Counted from the first letter of the stretch, positions 43,479-55,768 are shown. The stretch: DNA of 64,000 bases from Rhabditoides inermis (GCA_963966185.1 CAWZYM010000209.1:450001-514000), one strand, 5' to 3'. The notes: a model not told the origin generated them from the letters alone. Made by a program: numbers and translations.

Positions 43479-45486
43479 TAAAAGAACAGTGGCGACTTAA
43501 TTCTGCAACTAGCTTTATTGAACTCGCATTACCACTCATGCAAAACATTTGCCGTAGACAGAACTCGAACCGGCGAGGTCTGTGCCACTACGGCGCACAC
43601 ACGCATTGAGCCACATAGTAAGTGAACGAGCTTCTTTCGTCTGGGATTATGTGTTCTTTCGCCAGTTCTGCAGTATTGAGAGTTCAACGGAATGGAACAC
43701 GTGGCGGGGACCCAATTTTGAGTTTAAAAAAAAAGTTGCAACAGCGAGTTGCAACATTTGAAAGCAACGGATAATCGTTGTTCTTTCTCACAAACGATTG
43801 AGATTTAGGTTAATATGATTCTTTCGATCATTCCGAGTCAAAAATAAGTCGCCAGTGTACCTTTCACAGTTTTTAGGTAAGTTTTTAATCGAATAAATAT
43901 TTAGCATTTTGACATTTTAATTTCGAAAATATGCAACTCCACTTTCAAATTTAGAGTAAACGCTACCTTTAAAATGGCTGTTTCGAAGAGACTGACCACA
44001 CCTTACCGCTAATCTACTTTTCGTAATTCGTCCATGTTCCATGTTTCAGCACTGGGCTGTGATGGAAGACGACTACGATTCGATCATTCATTTCGACCGA
44101 CAAAAACTACGACGATCGATCGAAAGTGGGTTTCTGGCTCGTCGATACTCCCTTCATCACTGACTTCAAAACGCCTTCGAAATACGATCGAATAGGAACG
44201 TGTTTCGAAAGCGCGTTTATAGCCTGCGCCAGAGCGATGGTTTCCGATTCACCTCGCTTGCAGTTCGAGATACGGTGCCATAACTGTCTGTGTCTCCCGT
44301 TTTGCGAACTATTGCCGAGAGCTGGCTCTCAGTGTTCCTCTGATCTACTCCACCAACTTAATGCGATCTTAGAACTATAAAAGTGAATGTCCCGAAGAGA
44401 TTGGCATCGGCATGCATGAGCACGATAGAGACCACCGAAACACGTGTTATTGAAACTCGCAGTAGGCATTGTGCTTGTGCACCGCATTCTACAATAATTT
44501 ACGTAATCAATATGATATGTATATAGCGTGCTACTTGATTTGAAATAATCATTTTCGATTCTGTTCTGAAAAGATCACACATTCATTGTTCCAGTGTTCG
44601 TATCGTTCGCGGTAGTCTCCTGACGGCCCTCTCTCACTCAAAGAAAGCGAGGATCAACAACTCGCTCGACAACCACTTCAACAAGGACACACTCACCGAA
44701 ATTCTCGAGCGCGCTCGAAAATTGGTGAGTCACTACTATTTAGTCCAAAAATCGTCAAAACCACGAAGTTTGCAGTCATTTTGAACTTGTCCGATCGATA
44801 ATTCGCGTACCGTGAAAACGGAGCCCTATAATGTAGAAAAGGTGAAGAAGCGGCTCGAAACATAAAAAGGGATCTCGAAGAGCGGTCTCTTCGAACAAGG
44901 ATTTCGAAGAGACCGCTACTCACTTATACGATAAGAGTTGAAGTGGGAGAGACGAGCATGGGCCGATACCATACGAGCTACGATCTGCTGTCGAACAACT
45001 GCGAGCATTTCGCCACGTTCTGTCGATATGGCCATCCATACGGAGGTATTGTTCAGAAAACTAGATAGTTGGGGACCTTGTACTTGTACGTTTGACAACA
45101 TCATTTCTCATCGTATCTATCTGAAGGCATTCGAGATCATTTTCACATACCGCCCTGGACTCGTCAGGAAATTTGAGTTAGTCGAATTCAAGTGTACAAG
45201 GCCTTTAACTAACTCCCTAAATGAAACGTAACTCGTAACTGAGCAAAAGCTGGGTTGTTCACCATTACACGCATTCTTTCCCCACTGTTTTTTGGCGATA
45301 AAGTTTGAGAAAAAATGAAAAGAAGAAAAAGGAACTTTGCAAGCTGCTACAATTCACTGTCTTCAATCTGAACATCGTTGTTCGGCAGGCCAGCCACTGA
45401 CGTCGACGTTCCCTCGACAGCACAGTCTGGACGACTTTGAGAAGTGGAACGTGCAGTGTATGGTCGGCGGCATGGGGCAGCACTGA
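42456..45486 (+). CDS. LRAT-domain protein (NlpC/P60-like fold)
   Basis: Exons: 42456-42542 (after an acceptor-like CGATCAG directly before ATG), 44050-44129, 44595-44724, about 44953-45045, 45389-45486; roughly 160 residues. Exon 1 ends LSKRKAGDLIEMNRGIYS and exon 2 opens HWAVMEDDYDSIIHF: the GDLIE...HWA block with the catalytic histidine. Exon 4 holds LLSNNCEHFATFCRYGHPYG, the NCEHF motif with the catalytic cysteine of the lecithin retinol acyltransferase/H-rev107 family. Family members transfer acyl groups via a Cys thioester; nematode relatives include EGL-26. No terminal transmembrane helix seen. The start of exon 4 is uncertain: in-frame acceptors there (GGGAGAG) are poor. Intron 1 carries a TTAA-MITE and a tandem duplication; intron 2 a SINE-like repeat. 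Confidence 0.8.
42599..42910. repeat. ~195-bp tandem duplication in LRAT intron
   Basis: 42599-42723 and 42797-42908 share AAACGTCTTCAAATGAATGT and GCCCTTGGCCGAGTGCCGAC almost perfectly. A flanking piece (CTGACTGCATGTCTGCCTGT) also recurs at 42770 and 43015. Confidence 0.9.
43428..43477. repeat. (TA)n microsatellite
   Basis: About 50 bp of alternating A and T directly before a MITE. Confidence 0.95.
43479..43874. mobile_element. TTAA-MITE with tRNA-like core, copy 5
   Basis: Ends AAAAGAACAGTGGCGACTTA and ATAAGTCGCCAGTGTACCTT. The minus-strand tRNA-like core at about 43540-43625 has box A-like TGGCTCAATGCG and box B-like GGTTCGAGTTC. GCCGTAG is also able to pair with CTACGGC across the core. 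It is in intron 1 of the LRAT gene. Confidence 0.7.
44222..44312. repeat. SINE-like ~90-bp repeat, copy 2 (inverted)
   Basis: Same family as 40741-40830 in opposite orientation, in intron 2 of the LRAT gene. Confidence 0.6.
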
Positions 45487-45601
45487 ACGCTGCAACGCTC
45501 GTTATTACGTTACGTTACGTAAGTTACGCACGTATTACGTATATTTACATTACGTATACTGCGTGTGTACACTTGCATATTCCTCTATTCAAGCAATGAA
45601 A

Positions 45602-45608
45602 ACAATAA
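45602..45608 (+). terminator. AATAAA poly(A) signal, LRAT gene
   Basis: AATAAA about 115 bp after the LRAT stop codon and 75 bp before the stop of the convergent minus-strand gene, so the two 3' UTRs probably meet or overlap. Confidence 0.55.
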
Positions 45609-45682
45609 ACGATAACAAACGAAACATTTTTTTGTAATTTCAGATGTACAACAAATCGAACATATAACTAACACACCACAAT

Positions 45683-46528
45683 TCACCAGTGACACATCAC
45701 AACCACAGTGAACAGACAGGCGAGCGAGGTGAGGACGGCATTGTTGTTGTCATCTCTCGCCACACTCTCCTCCTCCCCCTCCCCCGCCTTCTCTCCAATA
45801 GGGAACGCCTCGTCGATCACTCGGCCCCAGAACTCTCGCGCGTCCCGACTAGTCCGCTTCTGCTCGATGTGAATGAACGCGCCGGTGATATTCTGAAAAG
45901 GGCGGGACTAGAAAGGGCGGAGGGATGGCGGCATACCTGGTCGCTGGCGGTCGTATCGCAGACCTTGTCGCGTGGGACGCCGTTGATGAACCTTAATAGG
46001 TATGCGTGAGAGAGAGGGGGGAAAGAGAGAGGGAGGGAGGGAGGGAGGGAGAGAAGAGAGGGAGAGGGAGAAAGAAAGAGAGAGCGTTCACCTGCCGAAC
46101 ACATTGCTGGTGGCAGTGAGGTGGCAGGATAAGTCTCCGGCCGGTGAACTCGCGTTGATAGCGAGCTCAACGCCCAGACGGTTCACTGTGGCCACGAGCT
46201 GAACCCGAGAATTGATTCGCAGCCGATACGAGGAATACGAGAGCGATGAGACGGTTTTAGGGGTATCTGTCGGTGGCTCGTTCGTGCAAGCAAAGAGTGG
46301 TCTGACGCTTGGCAAACGGTATCGGTATGTAGAGGTGGGAAATAACCGCAACATCATGCACTATTTAAAACGATACCAAACGACAAAACCGGCAGAATAT
46401 GATACATGTGAAAGAGAAATTATTTCACAAACACAACCACCTTGCTAGCGGGAATGAGCTTCTCGTAGATCGAAGGCGTCTTGGAGCCAGTAGACACGAA
46501 CACGACCGACTTGGGACAGCTGCAATGG

Positions 46529-46571
<43 letters not shown>

Positions 46572-46998
46572 CTAACCTTGTCTCCGCCATTCCGTGCCAC
46601 TGCGGGTACAGAGCATCGGTAGCCGCGTTTGCGTCGCACCATTCCTGAAACACTTGAACGTAGACGACACGCTCCGCCCACTCTAACACCGCCCCTTACT
46701 ACCTTGATTGATGACGTTCATACAAGATCCATCAACTCTCAATCAATCAATCAATCAATCAATGAATCATTTATCCAGAATCGCTATATCCTGATTATAC
46801 AAAAAAAATGCATACGGTATGCACCAACTCTAATCCCCACTATCATATTGTTGGCGGCGTTCATACAAGCACCGCCCACTCTAGCCCCGCCCCCACCTTG
46901 ATGGCGACGTTGGCGGCGTGGAACATGAGGTGGGCGTTGTGGGCGGCGTCGGAGACGGTGAACTCGGGCTGGCAGGCGGAGAGGGGAGAGAGACTGGA

Positions 46999-47055
<57 letters not shown>

Positions 47056-49006
47056 GGAGAGGGAGAGGGAGAGGGAGAGAGAGGGAGAGAGAGAGAGGGG
47101 GGGGGGAGAGAGGGAGAGAGAGGGAGAGAGAGGGAGAGAGAGGGAGAGAGGGAGAGAGAGAGAGAGGGGGGGGGAGAGAGGGAGAGAGAGAGAGAGGGAG
47201 AGAGAGAGATTGGGTACTAGAGTCACGGTCAGTTCGAGAAGACTATTTCTGCAACTGACGACTTCGAAACGTCTTTCGAACGTCCAATCATTGTGTTTCA
47301 GCAGAGCCGTTCGGGCATGGTTCGATGAGGACTTTGACTGACATTGACGTACTCACTCTGCCTTCCTTCTCGCGCGCTTCTCGGCCTTGACACGCTGCAG
47401 CTCGGCGCGGGAACTGAACGCAAAATGAGAAGTAAAAGTGTGGTCAGTTTCAATTGACTGTTCAAAACACCAGAAAAGCTTTCCCATACGCGAAGTTTTT
47501 TTTAACAATAAATACGTAATAATATTGTTTTATATAACACCACAATTCACGAGACCAATGTGCGTCCAGAATAGGCGCTACGATTACTAGAGCATGGGAC
47601 TCTTGGAAGACCCAAAGACTGCGAACCGACTATCTTCCTCGTAAAATGTCATTCAGCAGGCCTACACTCTCCTCACTTACGATGACCAGTTAAGGTATGA
47701 AGATATTGTAGCTTCAGTCACATGCCAGCTACTACTCTTGTTTCACTCATGCTACGTCTGCGAACCAGCTAAACGCCACCGATAAAAACGATGGGCTAGC
47801 TACCATAGTGGTATGCTCGCCTTAAGTTGCGCGCGGTGGGGTACATCAGAGGAAGACGGAGAGTCAGCTCCCGACAACAGCGCGCAAAACAAGATAGACA
47901 GACGGTTATGGCACCGTATTTCGAACTGCAAGTGAGGTAGATCGAAAACTATCGCTCTGGCGCAAGCTACTACCCTCGCTCGTTTCACCCACCCAACGAC
48001 GGCGAACCGGCTGGCGCCCGACATGACGAGCGAGCGGGCCGCGGAGCGTTTCGAACAGGTACGCCGCCTGCGAGTGGGTGTCGCCGTCGGACTGGGAGGG
48101 GTGTGAGAGGTGGGGAGGATGTGAGGTGTATAGATGCTTGTTCGTGGCATGCACGGGAATGTTGGAACGGATCAGAGAGAGTATGAGGCCAGACATCGTT
48201 TGCCTCACGAGAGAGAGCAAGAGAGAGAGAGAGAGAGGGGGGAGAGAGAGAGCACTGTCCCACCTGTAGATGTGGGGACGAGTGGTGCATGTTCCTCTTG
48301 GCCCTATCTGGACTCGCCACTATCACGTAGCCGAAGAATCGGGGGAAGAGACCCGAGAGAGATGGGATCGGCTCGTGCACCATGCAGTAGTCATTCTGGA
48401 ACAGTCTCTGTCCATCTCTCACTCTCTGTACCCCTTCCTCTCTCCCTGTCTCTCCCTCTCTGTCTCTTTCTCTCTCCCCCCCCCTCCCCTCCACTCACCA
48501 GCACCCTGGTCACCCTGACCGACCGTGCGAGTGTGGGGCAGTCGGCGAGTAGCCTCTCCGTGCAGGAGTCGAAGGAGGAGAGCGAGAGGAGGCGGTGCAG
48601 GAGCTGCAACGACACAGGGAGGATGAGGTGAAGGCTGAGTGAGGATACAGAGAGCTATAGAGGAAGTGCATTGCAGTACAAAGAGTGCAGTCAAACTCTG
48701 CATCGAACACGAATAGAAATCGAGTACGAATAGTGCAGGAGCTGAAACATGAAAAGGCTGAGGAGAGAGAGAAGCAGCATACATAGTTGATAGTGGATTA
48801 GACAAGGGTTCTGCAGTATTTTGAGAGCTGCTGTCTGACTAGATGTTAGACTTGCAAGCATTCAGATTCGCTTTTAGAAATGAGCTGACAGAACAGGGGT
48901 CTCCATCATGATATTTCACAATGTTTTTTAAATTAACTCACCCCGTTCATCTCTTTCATCTCCTGGTCCGTGGGCAGGGCGGATCTGAATGATCCCTCTC
49001 TCTTTA

Positions 49007-49055
<49 letters not shown>

Positions 49056-51995
49056 TTCCCTCTCCCTCTCCCTCTCCCTCTCCCTCTCCCTCTCCCTCTC
49101 CCTCTCCCTCTCCCTCTCCCTCTCCCTCTCCCTCTCCCTCTCCCTCTCCCTCTCCCTCTCCCTCTCCCTCTCCCTCTCCCTCTCCCTCTCCCTCTCCCTC
49201 TCCCTCTCCCTCTCCCTCTCCCTCTCTCTCCCTCTCCCTCTCCCTCTCCCTCTCCCTCTCCCTCTCCCTCTCCCTCTCCCTCTCCCTCTCCCTCTCCCTC
49301 TCCCTCTCCCTCTCCCTCTCCTCTCCCTCTCCCTCTCCCTCTCCCTCTCCCTCTCCCTCTCCCTCTCCCTCTCCCTCTCCCTCTCCCTCTCCCTCTCCCT
49401 CTCCCTCTCCCTCTCCCTCTCCCTCTCCCTCTCCCTCTCCCTCTCCCTCTCCCTCTCCCTCTCCCTCTCCCTCTCCCTCTCCTCTCCCTCTCCCTCTCCC
49501 TCTCCCTCTCCCTCTCCCTCTCCCTCTCCCTCTCCCTCTCCTCTCCTCTCCCTCTCCTCTCCCTCTCCCTCTCCCTCTCCCTCTCCCTCTCCCTCTCCCT
49601 CTCCCTCTCCCTCTCCCTCTCCCTCTCCTCTCCCTCTCCCTCTCCCTCTCCCTCTCCCTCTCCCTCTCCCTCTCCCTCTCCCTCTCCCTCTCCCTCTCCC
49701 TCTCCCTCTCCCTCTCCCTCTCCCTCTCCCTCTCCCTCTCCCTCTCCCTCTCCCTCTCCCTCTCCCTCTCCCTCTCCCTCTCCCTCTCCCTCTCCCTCTC
49801 CCTCTCCCTCTCCCTCTCCCTCTCCCTCTCCCTCTCCCTCTCCCTCTCCCTCTCCCTCTCCCTCTCCCTCTCCCTCTCCCTCTCCCTCTCCCTCTCCCTC
49901 TCCCTCTCCCTCTCCCTCTCCCTCTCCCTCTCCCTCTCCCTCTCCCTCTCCCTCTACCTCTCCCTCTCCCTCTCCCTCTCCCTCTCCCTCTCCCTCTCCC
50001 TCTCCCTCTCCCTCTCCCTCTCTCTCCCCTCCCCCTCTCTCTCCCCTCCCCCTCTCTTCCCCCTTCCTCTCTCTCTCAACCCTCTCCCCCTCCCTCTCCC
50101 TCCCTCTCTCCCTCTCCCTCTCCCTCTCCCTCTCCCTCTCCCTCTCCCTCTCCCTCTCTCTCCCTCTCCCTCTCCCTCTCCCTCTCCCTCTCCCTCTCCC
50201 TCTCCCTCTCCCTCTCCCTCTCCCTCTCCCTCTCTCTCCCCTCCCCTCTCTCTCCCCTCCCCCTCTCTTCCCCCTTCCTCTCTCTCTCAACCCTCTCCCC
50301 CTCCCTCTCCCTCCCTCTCTCACCTCCACTCCTCCACTCCGATACTGTCTTCGCACGCCATATACTGCTGCATGTACTCGTTCAGATCCTGAAAATCGAT
50401 AAATAAAAAGGAATAAAAATGCAAAAAAATGACCTCTAGTGGAAGGATACGATGATTGTGTTAAAGGTAGTGTACCCTCTGAATCCCATAATAAAAAATT
50501 ATCACGAATGTATTATCAATGCCTTTTAGAAATATTTTCATGCCGTTTGTGGTTGTTTGTGATGAAAAATAATGAAATTAAAACTTATCAAAAATTCTTT
50601 TAAATCCACCATGATACGCATATTTACGCAACGATATGAGTTATGATTTTTACAGAACTTACTGCGTTTAGCAGATCATTTTTCTATCAGCTGTTCCCGC
50701 CAAATTCGTAAAAGAAACACATATTAAAAATGTTATCCAAAATAAGAATGACATAAGAAACAATATAAACACATGGAAATAAATTGTCGTTAATGAAACA
50801 GCCGATAGTGTGGTCAAATTGTGTAACTTCGTGCAAGTTGTGCACATACCCCCGAGCTGATTAAAAGTTATTAGATTATACGATTTCTCACTCCAATTTT
50901 CAAATGATTTTTTAAAACTAATTTGTTTCAGAATGTATATTTGCATTATCATAATATACTCATTGAATCGTAAACAATGACATGTTATATCTACGCATAC
51001 ACCCAGATTCAGAGGGTACCTTTAAGAACTATCAATGGTATATGCCACGGTAGTCATGTACATATATTTGAAAAATTAGCAAAATCGCGCTTCTTGCTTG
51101 CTGCTCCGAAATGGTGCTCTATTGCCATTCTGACTATCTGGTTTCGCACACTATTGTCACGCTGACTCTCTCTGTTTCTCTGATCTGCTCCGCTTATGAG
51201 ATACGTTTCAAACATGCTTCTTCACCGCTACGGCGAGAACATTGCAATCCGATGAATGTACGGATACTCAGTAAACGATTGATTGCGATAATACCTGTAT
51301 GGAGTTGACCGCATCGAGGGAGGCGGGGGAATGGGTGCCGTGGCGCCGCTAGAACATGGTAGTCAAATTGTAGAAGATCTTGTATGTAGCCACATTTTGA
51401 GGAGCTTCTGGAATCTCTCTATGGCAGCGCAGCGAGCTCGAGGGTTTTTTTTCCAGCAAAAGTCGAGTCGAATCTTCACTTTGAGTGGCAATGCAATTTT
51501 GGCGGATCAGAATCAGCGAGTCTCAAACCTCTCCATGGCTGCGACCGCGCGGGGGAAATAAGCAGTTGTGAAATGATTGGAGAAATGTGACAAGTTGCCA
51601 GACTCACATCAACTCTGGTTGACAAAAGACCATCCAGAAGATCTCATCAGTCAAAACGACCTCCCATTCATTTGATCCTCACAAAACAAAATCTGGACTA
51701 GGGTTTGATAAGAGGCATGCCTATACAAGATTCCATCAAAACACAGCGAGTTGTGGGGGTGACCTGTTGCCATTTGCTTGTCAGAAAGAGCCTTGTGTAA
51801 TAAACGACTTGTCACCACTGTACGATTGTGTGTGCTACCAGATCACCCATAACAATGTATGAACCAGATTCATAAACAACAACAAACAAACAATCGTTAG
51901 CCAACAACACACCTCTCGTCTGTGAACAGATCACGCTGGCATGCGAGTGTGAGAAGGAGAAGGGAGAGGAGGAGGAGAGGGAGGAGTAACCGCAT
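45683..51995 (-). CDS. secreted, probably GPI-anchored protein, unrecognised
   Basis: Fourteen exons, high to low: 51995-51913, 51348-51295, 50388-50324, 48984-48942, 48603-48499, 48395-48264, 48091-47993, 47413-47357, 46993-46897, 46644-46577, 46519-46441, 46198-46092, 45991-45937, 45892-45683; roughly 415 residues. TTTCAG 10 nt before the ATG could be a trans-splice acceptor. Signal peptide [19 protein letters not shown]. Segments include [60 protein letters not shown], and [20 protein letters not shown]. The C-terminus is DDNNN followed by [18 protein letters not shown], a GPI-signal pattern. I do not recognise the family. Most junctions agree in phase. Two do not (exon 1 to 2; exon 6 or 7 to 8), so an exon is probably missing near 51.4-51.9 kb and one near 48.1-48.25 kb. 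The intron at 48985-50323 is almost all CCCTCT repeat. Confidence 0.6.
46010..46085. repeat. GA-rich tract in intron
   Basis: GA/GGGA tract between two exons of the minus-strand gene. Confidence 0.85.
47000..47212. repeat. GA/GGGAGA tract in intron
   Basis: About 210 bp of (GA)n and GGGAGA units, directly adjacent to the acceptor of the exon starting at 46993. Confidence 0.9.
47878..47970. repeat. SINE-like ~90-bp repeat, copy 3
   Basis: Same family as 40741-40830, in an intron of the minus-strand gene, ending about 20 bp from the exon at 47993. Homology to the 44-kb copy extends about 40 bp further (CTCCGTCTTCCTCTGAT in inverse). Confidence 0.6.
49005..50325. repeat. CCCTCT hexanucleotide satellite, 1.3 kb
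   Basis: Almost uninterrupted CCCTCT units (AGAGGG on the minus, transcribed strand), with a few 1-2 bp slips. A compound 3' part includes a ~90-bp block (CTCTCAACCCTCTCCCCCTC) repeated at 50070 and 50285. The unit has no stop in any frame, which explains the 450-478-codon open frames on both strands. Confidence 0.97.
50460..51025. mobile_element. TTAA-MITE, second family
   Basis: Left end TTAAAGGTAGTGTACCCTCT, right end CAGAGGGTACCTTTAA. The termini match those of the 318-bp element at 60172-60489. About 560 bp, in an intron of the minus-strand gene. Confidence 0.6.
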
Positions 51996-51999
51996 GCTG

Positions 52000-53429
52000 C
52001 CGCAAGCTGAAACAGAAAGAAAACACCATGCGCAATCGGAATCGGAACATTGGCAATGCAATATACGGCAAGGTTACGGTAACGCAAATGGTACGCGGTG
52101 TGAACTTTACTCACACAGCGACTGCGTCAACAAATGAGGGTGATTTTCGCAGTTCCTGTGTCCTTATTTCCTACTATCATGCGGCGCAAATGAAAACATG
52201 ACACTACAAAAAAAAGTTGACACAACACGGCACTTTATGATCGCATTGCGCGATAACTACAGTTTGCGCAGACCATATTCAACGAAAACCTACTGGCGGC
52301 AATTTATTTATTTATTTATTACTGCCGGGATCAACAACGTGACAAATATACAATGAATGTACAGAAGAAATCAATGTGCCGGTAAATTCATCATCCAAGT
52401 ATCATAATCCATTTTCGCCGCTCGGGCGGCAATGATTTGGTGTGATAACGCGATCACTGTTCGGTTTCGGAAATCCGGAGCGAAAAGAAAGGATAAGCCG
52501 CCAGGATGTGATAAGACCAGAAAAAGGTGTATTCTACTCGTGGCTCGGTATAACTTTTGAAATGATCTCTCTCTCTCTCACTCGCGCGCGCGGAAAATGC
52601 ACGTATGAACATCAAAACAACACGCAACAACGCAAACACATCGCAATCGATTTTCACGCGCCATTAGCCAGTCGAGCACACCACACAACTACACGAGACC
52701 ATGAATCTCTCGCCTAAATCTCTCACCACGGTTCGAGTTCCGCTGATAACCGAGAGGATTAGCGATAGCTTGCAGATTGCTCACCTCTCACGTTCTCTGC
52801 GGTCACCGAGCCCCCACTGGTCGCACATTCTGAAACGTAAATGGAAGTAGATGAAACGTATACATCAAATGAATCGCAAGGCACTGACTGACCATTGCAT
52901 TGGCGGCTAGTCGCGCCGTAGTGTTGTTTACGCATAGAGCAGGCATGTGAGCATTACACATTGGCGGTCTCAGTGTCCCGCCCCTTTTCAGAACAGTTGC
53001 GGTGCGAAGAGGACGAACTTGAACGACGTCAAAAAAGAGTTGGCAAACTGTTAACAGGATCAATACACAGAAATGATACAAACACGCATAAATTTCCGGA
53101 TTTTTATGTGACCCTTCCCCTGTTGTCTGATAATTCACTTGTGTCAGTGAGAGCCTTACTCTACTCTCCACAATAGCTCAGTTATACGCTGTGGCTTCAG
53201 GTCCTACCGGGTTTTCTAGGAGAATAATAAATGAATATAGTTTGATCGCTCAATGTGCGATGTTGTGTTCATTTTCACACCGCCTCCTCAGTTTACCGCC
53301 ATTAGCGTGCGCCGGTGTGCACGCGCGGTCTACTATAACCTCGTCCCTCTCTCTTCGTCTCTTCCCCCCGCCATTCCTCTCCCGTCTCCGCGCCCCGGAC
53401 AGTCCTTCCAGTCCTCTCTCTCTCCCCCA
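52000..53429. other. divergent intergenic region
   Basis: Lies between the starts of the minus-strand GPI-type gene and the plus-strand kinase, so it should carry both promoters. No exon recognised. CT-rich sequence precedes the kinase ATG. Confidence 0.45.
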
Positions 53430-53710
53430 ATGGAGCTCTCACCGGCAGCAGCCGCCGTCGAGAACGAGGACTTCTACCACGGACTGCTGCCCAGGTGCGG
53501 CCTTCTGATTCTGATGGTCCTTCTGGATCTGCTGACCCTGGCCCTTCTGGTTATAGTGGTTTTGGTTCTTCTGGTCCTTCTGGAGCCTTCGTCGTGGTCT
53601 TTCTGGTCCATCTGATCTCCTGTTCCCTTGCAGAGAGGACCTCGCCGCGTTGCTGCGCCACAATGGCGACTTTCTCATACGACTCTCTGAGGAGGACAAG
53701 AAACAGGTAG

Positions 53711-53751
<41 letters not shown>

Positions 53752-55561
53752 CTCTCGCTCTCTCGCTCTCTCGCTCTCTCGTTCTCTCTTTCTCTCACTC
53801 TCTCAATCCCTCCCTTTCAGGCGATGTTCAGTGGCGATAAGCCGAAAGAGGCTGAGAAGCGCGACCGGATGCTCATCCTCTCCCTCTTCATCTCACCCAT
53901 TCCACATGGAATGAAGGGCGACAAGACTCTGGACGGAGTGGTAGGTGGCAGTGGGGTACGGTAGAGTACAGTATGAGTGTGATTACGGTAGAGTACAGTA
54001 TAACTAGATGAGAAGTGACGATGCACAGTATGAGTGTGATTACGGTAGAGTACAATATAACTGGGTGATGGTAGGGAACAGTTAAAATACTGGCAACGAT
54101 TTTGTGCAATGAAGTAGATGGCATTAAAGCATCTACCTACATAGAGTGATTAGTACCGTAGACATGTGATACCGTATACCTAAATACACATCATTCCAGC
54201 ACAAGCACTACAAGCTGATCGAACTTCCCGGCGGGAAGCTGACCATCGACCACAAGAAGGACTTCACATCCGTCAAGGAGCTACTCGAGTACTACGTCGG
54301 CAACAAACCACTAAATGAGAATGTGGGTACTGTAGAAGTACTGTAGTTCAAATTGGTTACTGTACACAACGAATGTGGGTACTGTGGTATTACTGTGGTG
54401 TGAATTGGTTACAGTAGTTATAGTAGCCAAAGTAAGAAGTTCATGTATGATTATGGTACCGAGTACTACGTCGCCAGCAAACCACTGAACGAGAACGTGG
54501 GTGACTGTAGGAGTACTGTAGTTTAATTTGGTTACTGTACACCAAAAATGTGGGCACTGTAGGAATACTGTACCGTGAATTGGTTACGATAGTGATTGTA
54601 TGCAGAAAAAGGGTTATTGTAAAATTACTGTACCCCGATTTACTGTACTAGGGTTACTGTACCTACCGTACCCCTTGCAGCTGAAGGAGAGCATACCGGT
54701 CACTCCGATTCTGCGGCAACGCTGGGAGCTATTGCACGAGAACATCACCACGGAGGTGAAGCTGGGAGAAGGTACGGTAGCCACGGTCGGTTACGGTACC
54801 TACCGTATACCTAGGCGCATTCGGCGAGGTGTGCAAGGGCAAGCTGAAGATTCCCGACAAGGACATTGTGGTCGACGTTGCGATCAAGGTTGCCAAGGCT
54901 ACTGCTATGAACAAAGAGAAGGTACGGTAGGGGTACGGTAGGGGTGGTGGGGATACGGTAGGAGTGGTAGGAGTGCGGTAGGACTGGGTACGGTAGGAGT
55001 GTACTGGGTTACGGTACTTTGAATATTACGGTACTTTGCAGATCAAGGAGGTGATGAAAGAGGCGCGAATCATGCGAAACTTCGATCACAACAACGTGGT
55101 GAAGCTGTATGGGGTGGCGGTGTTCAAAGAACCACTCATGATTGTCATGGAACTGGTGACGGGAGGTGGGGAGGGGAGAGAGAGGGGAGAGAGAGAGGGG
55201 GGGAGAGAGGGAGAGAGAGAGGGAGGGAGGGAGGGGGAAAGAGAGGAGAGAGGGGAGAGAGAGGAGAGAAAAGGGAGAGAGAGAGAAAGAGAGAGAGAGG
55301 GAAAGGGGAGAAAGAGAACCTCTCTTCAGGCGCGCTGGACGAGTACCTGAAGAAGAACGAGACGACACCCGAGCAGAAGACGGCTATGGCTATGGGTATG
55401 GGTTACTGTATCTCTTACGGTATGAGTACTGTACCTACCGTACTCCAGGCGCGTCGTGGGGCGTGGCGTACCTGCACGAGAAGAAGATGATTCACAGGGA
55501 TCTGGCAGCGAGGAACTGTCTCTTCAACAATGGAGTGGTACGTTTATCTTTTTCTTTCTCT

Positions 55562-55598
<37 letters not shown>

Positions 55599-55768
55599 TC
55601 TCTTTGCAGTGCAAGATCAGTGACTTCGGTCTGACCCGGGAGGGCTATGAGTACAAGATGAAACTGGCGTGCAAGCTGCCCATCCGATGGCTCGCCCCAG
55701 AGACCATCCGATACTTCTTCTACTCGCACAAGACCGATGTGTGGAGCTTTGGAGTGCTTGGTAGGGGT

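Noticed and set aside
43540..43625. Possible functional tRNA genes in the MITE cores
   Set aside because: Box A/B-like elements are there, but acceptor, D and anticodon arms do not pair properly, and the copies are all inside inverted-repeat elements.
45500..45570. TTACG-rich repeats here and at about 56455-56500 as a regulatory array
   Set aside because: Short low-complexity TTACGTTACG runs in a 3' flank and an intron; nothing beyond repetition supports a function.
48970..50406. Open frames of 450-478 codons on both strands
   Set aside because: Pure products of the CCCTCT repeat, which lacks stops in all frames; the encoded Ser/Pro/Leu or Glu/Gly/Arg repeats are not protein-like and flanking exons belong to the minus-strand gene.
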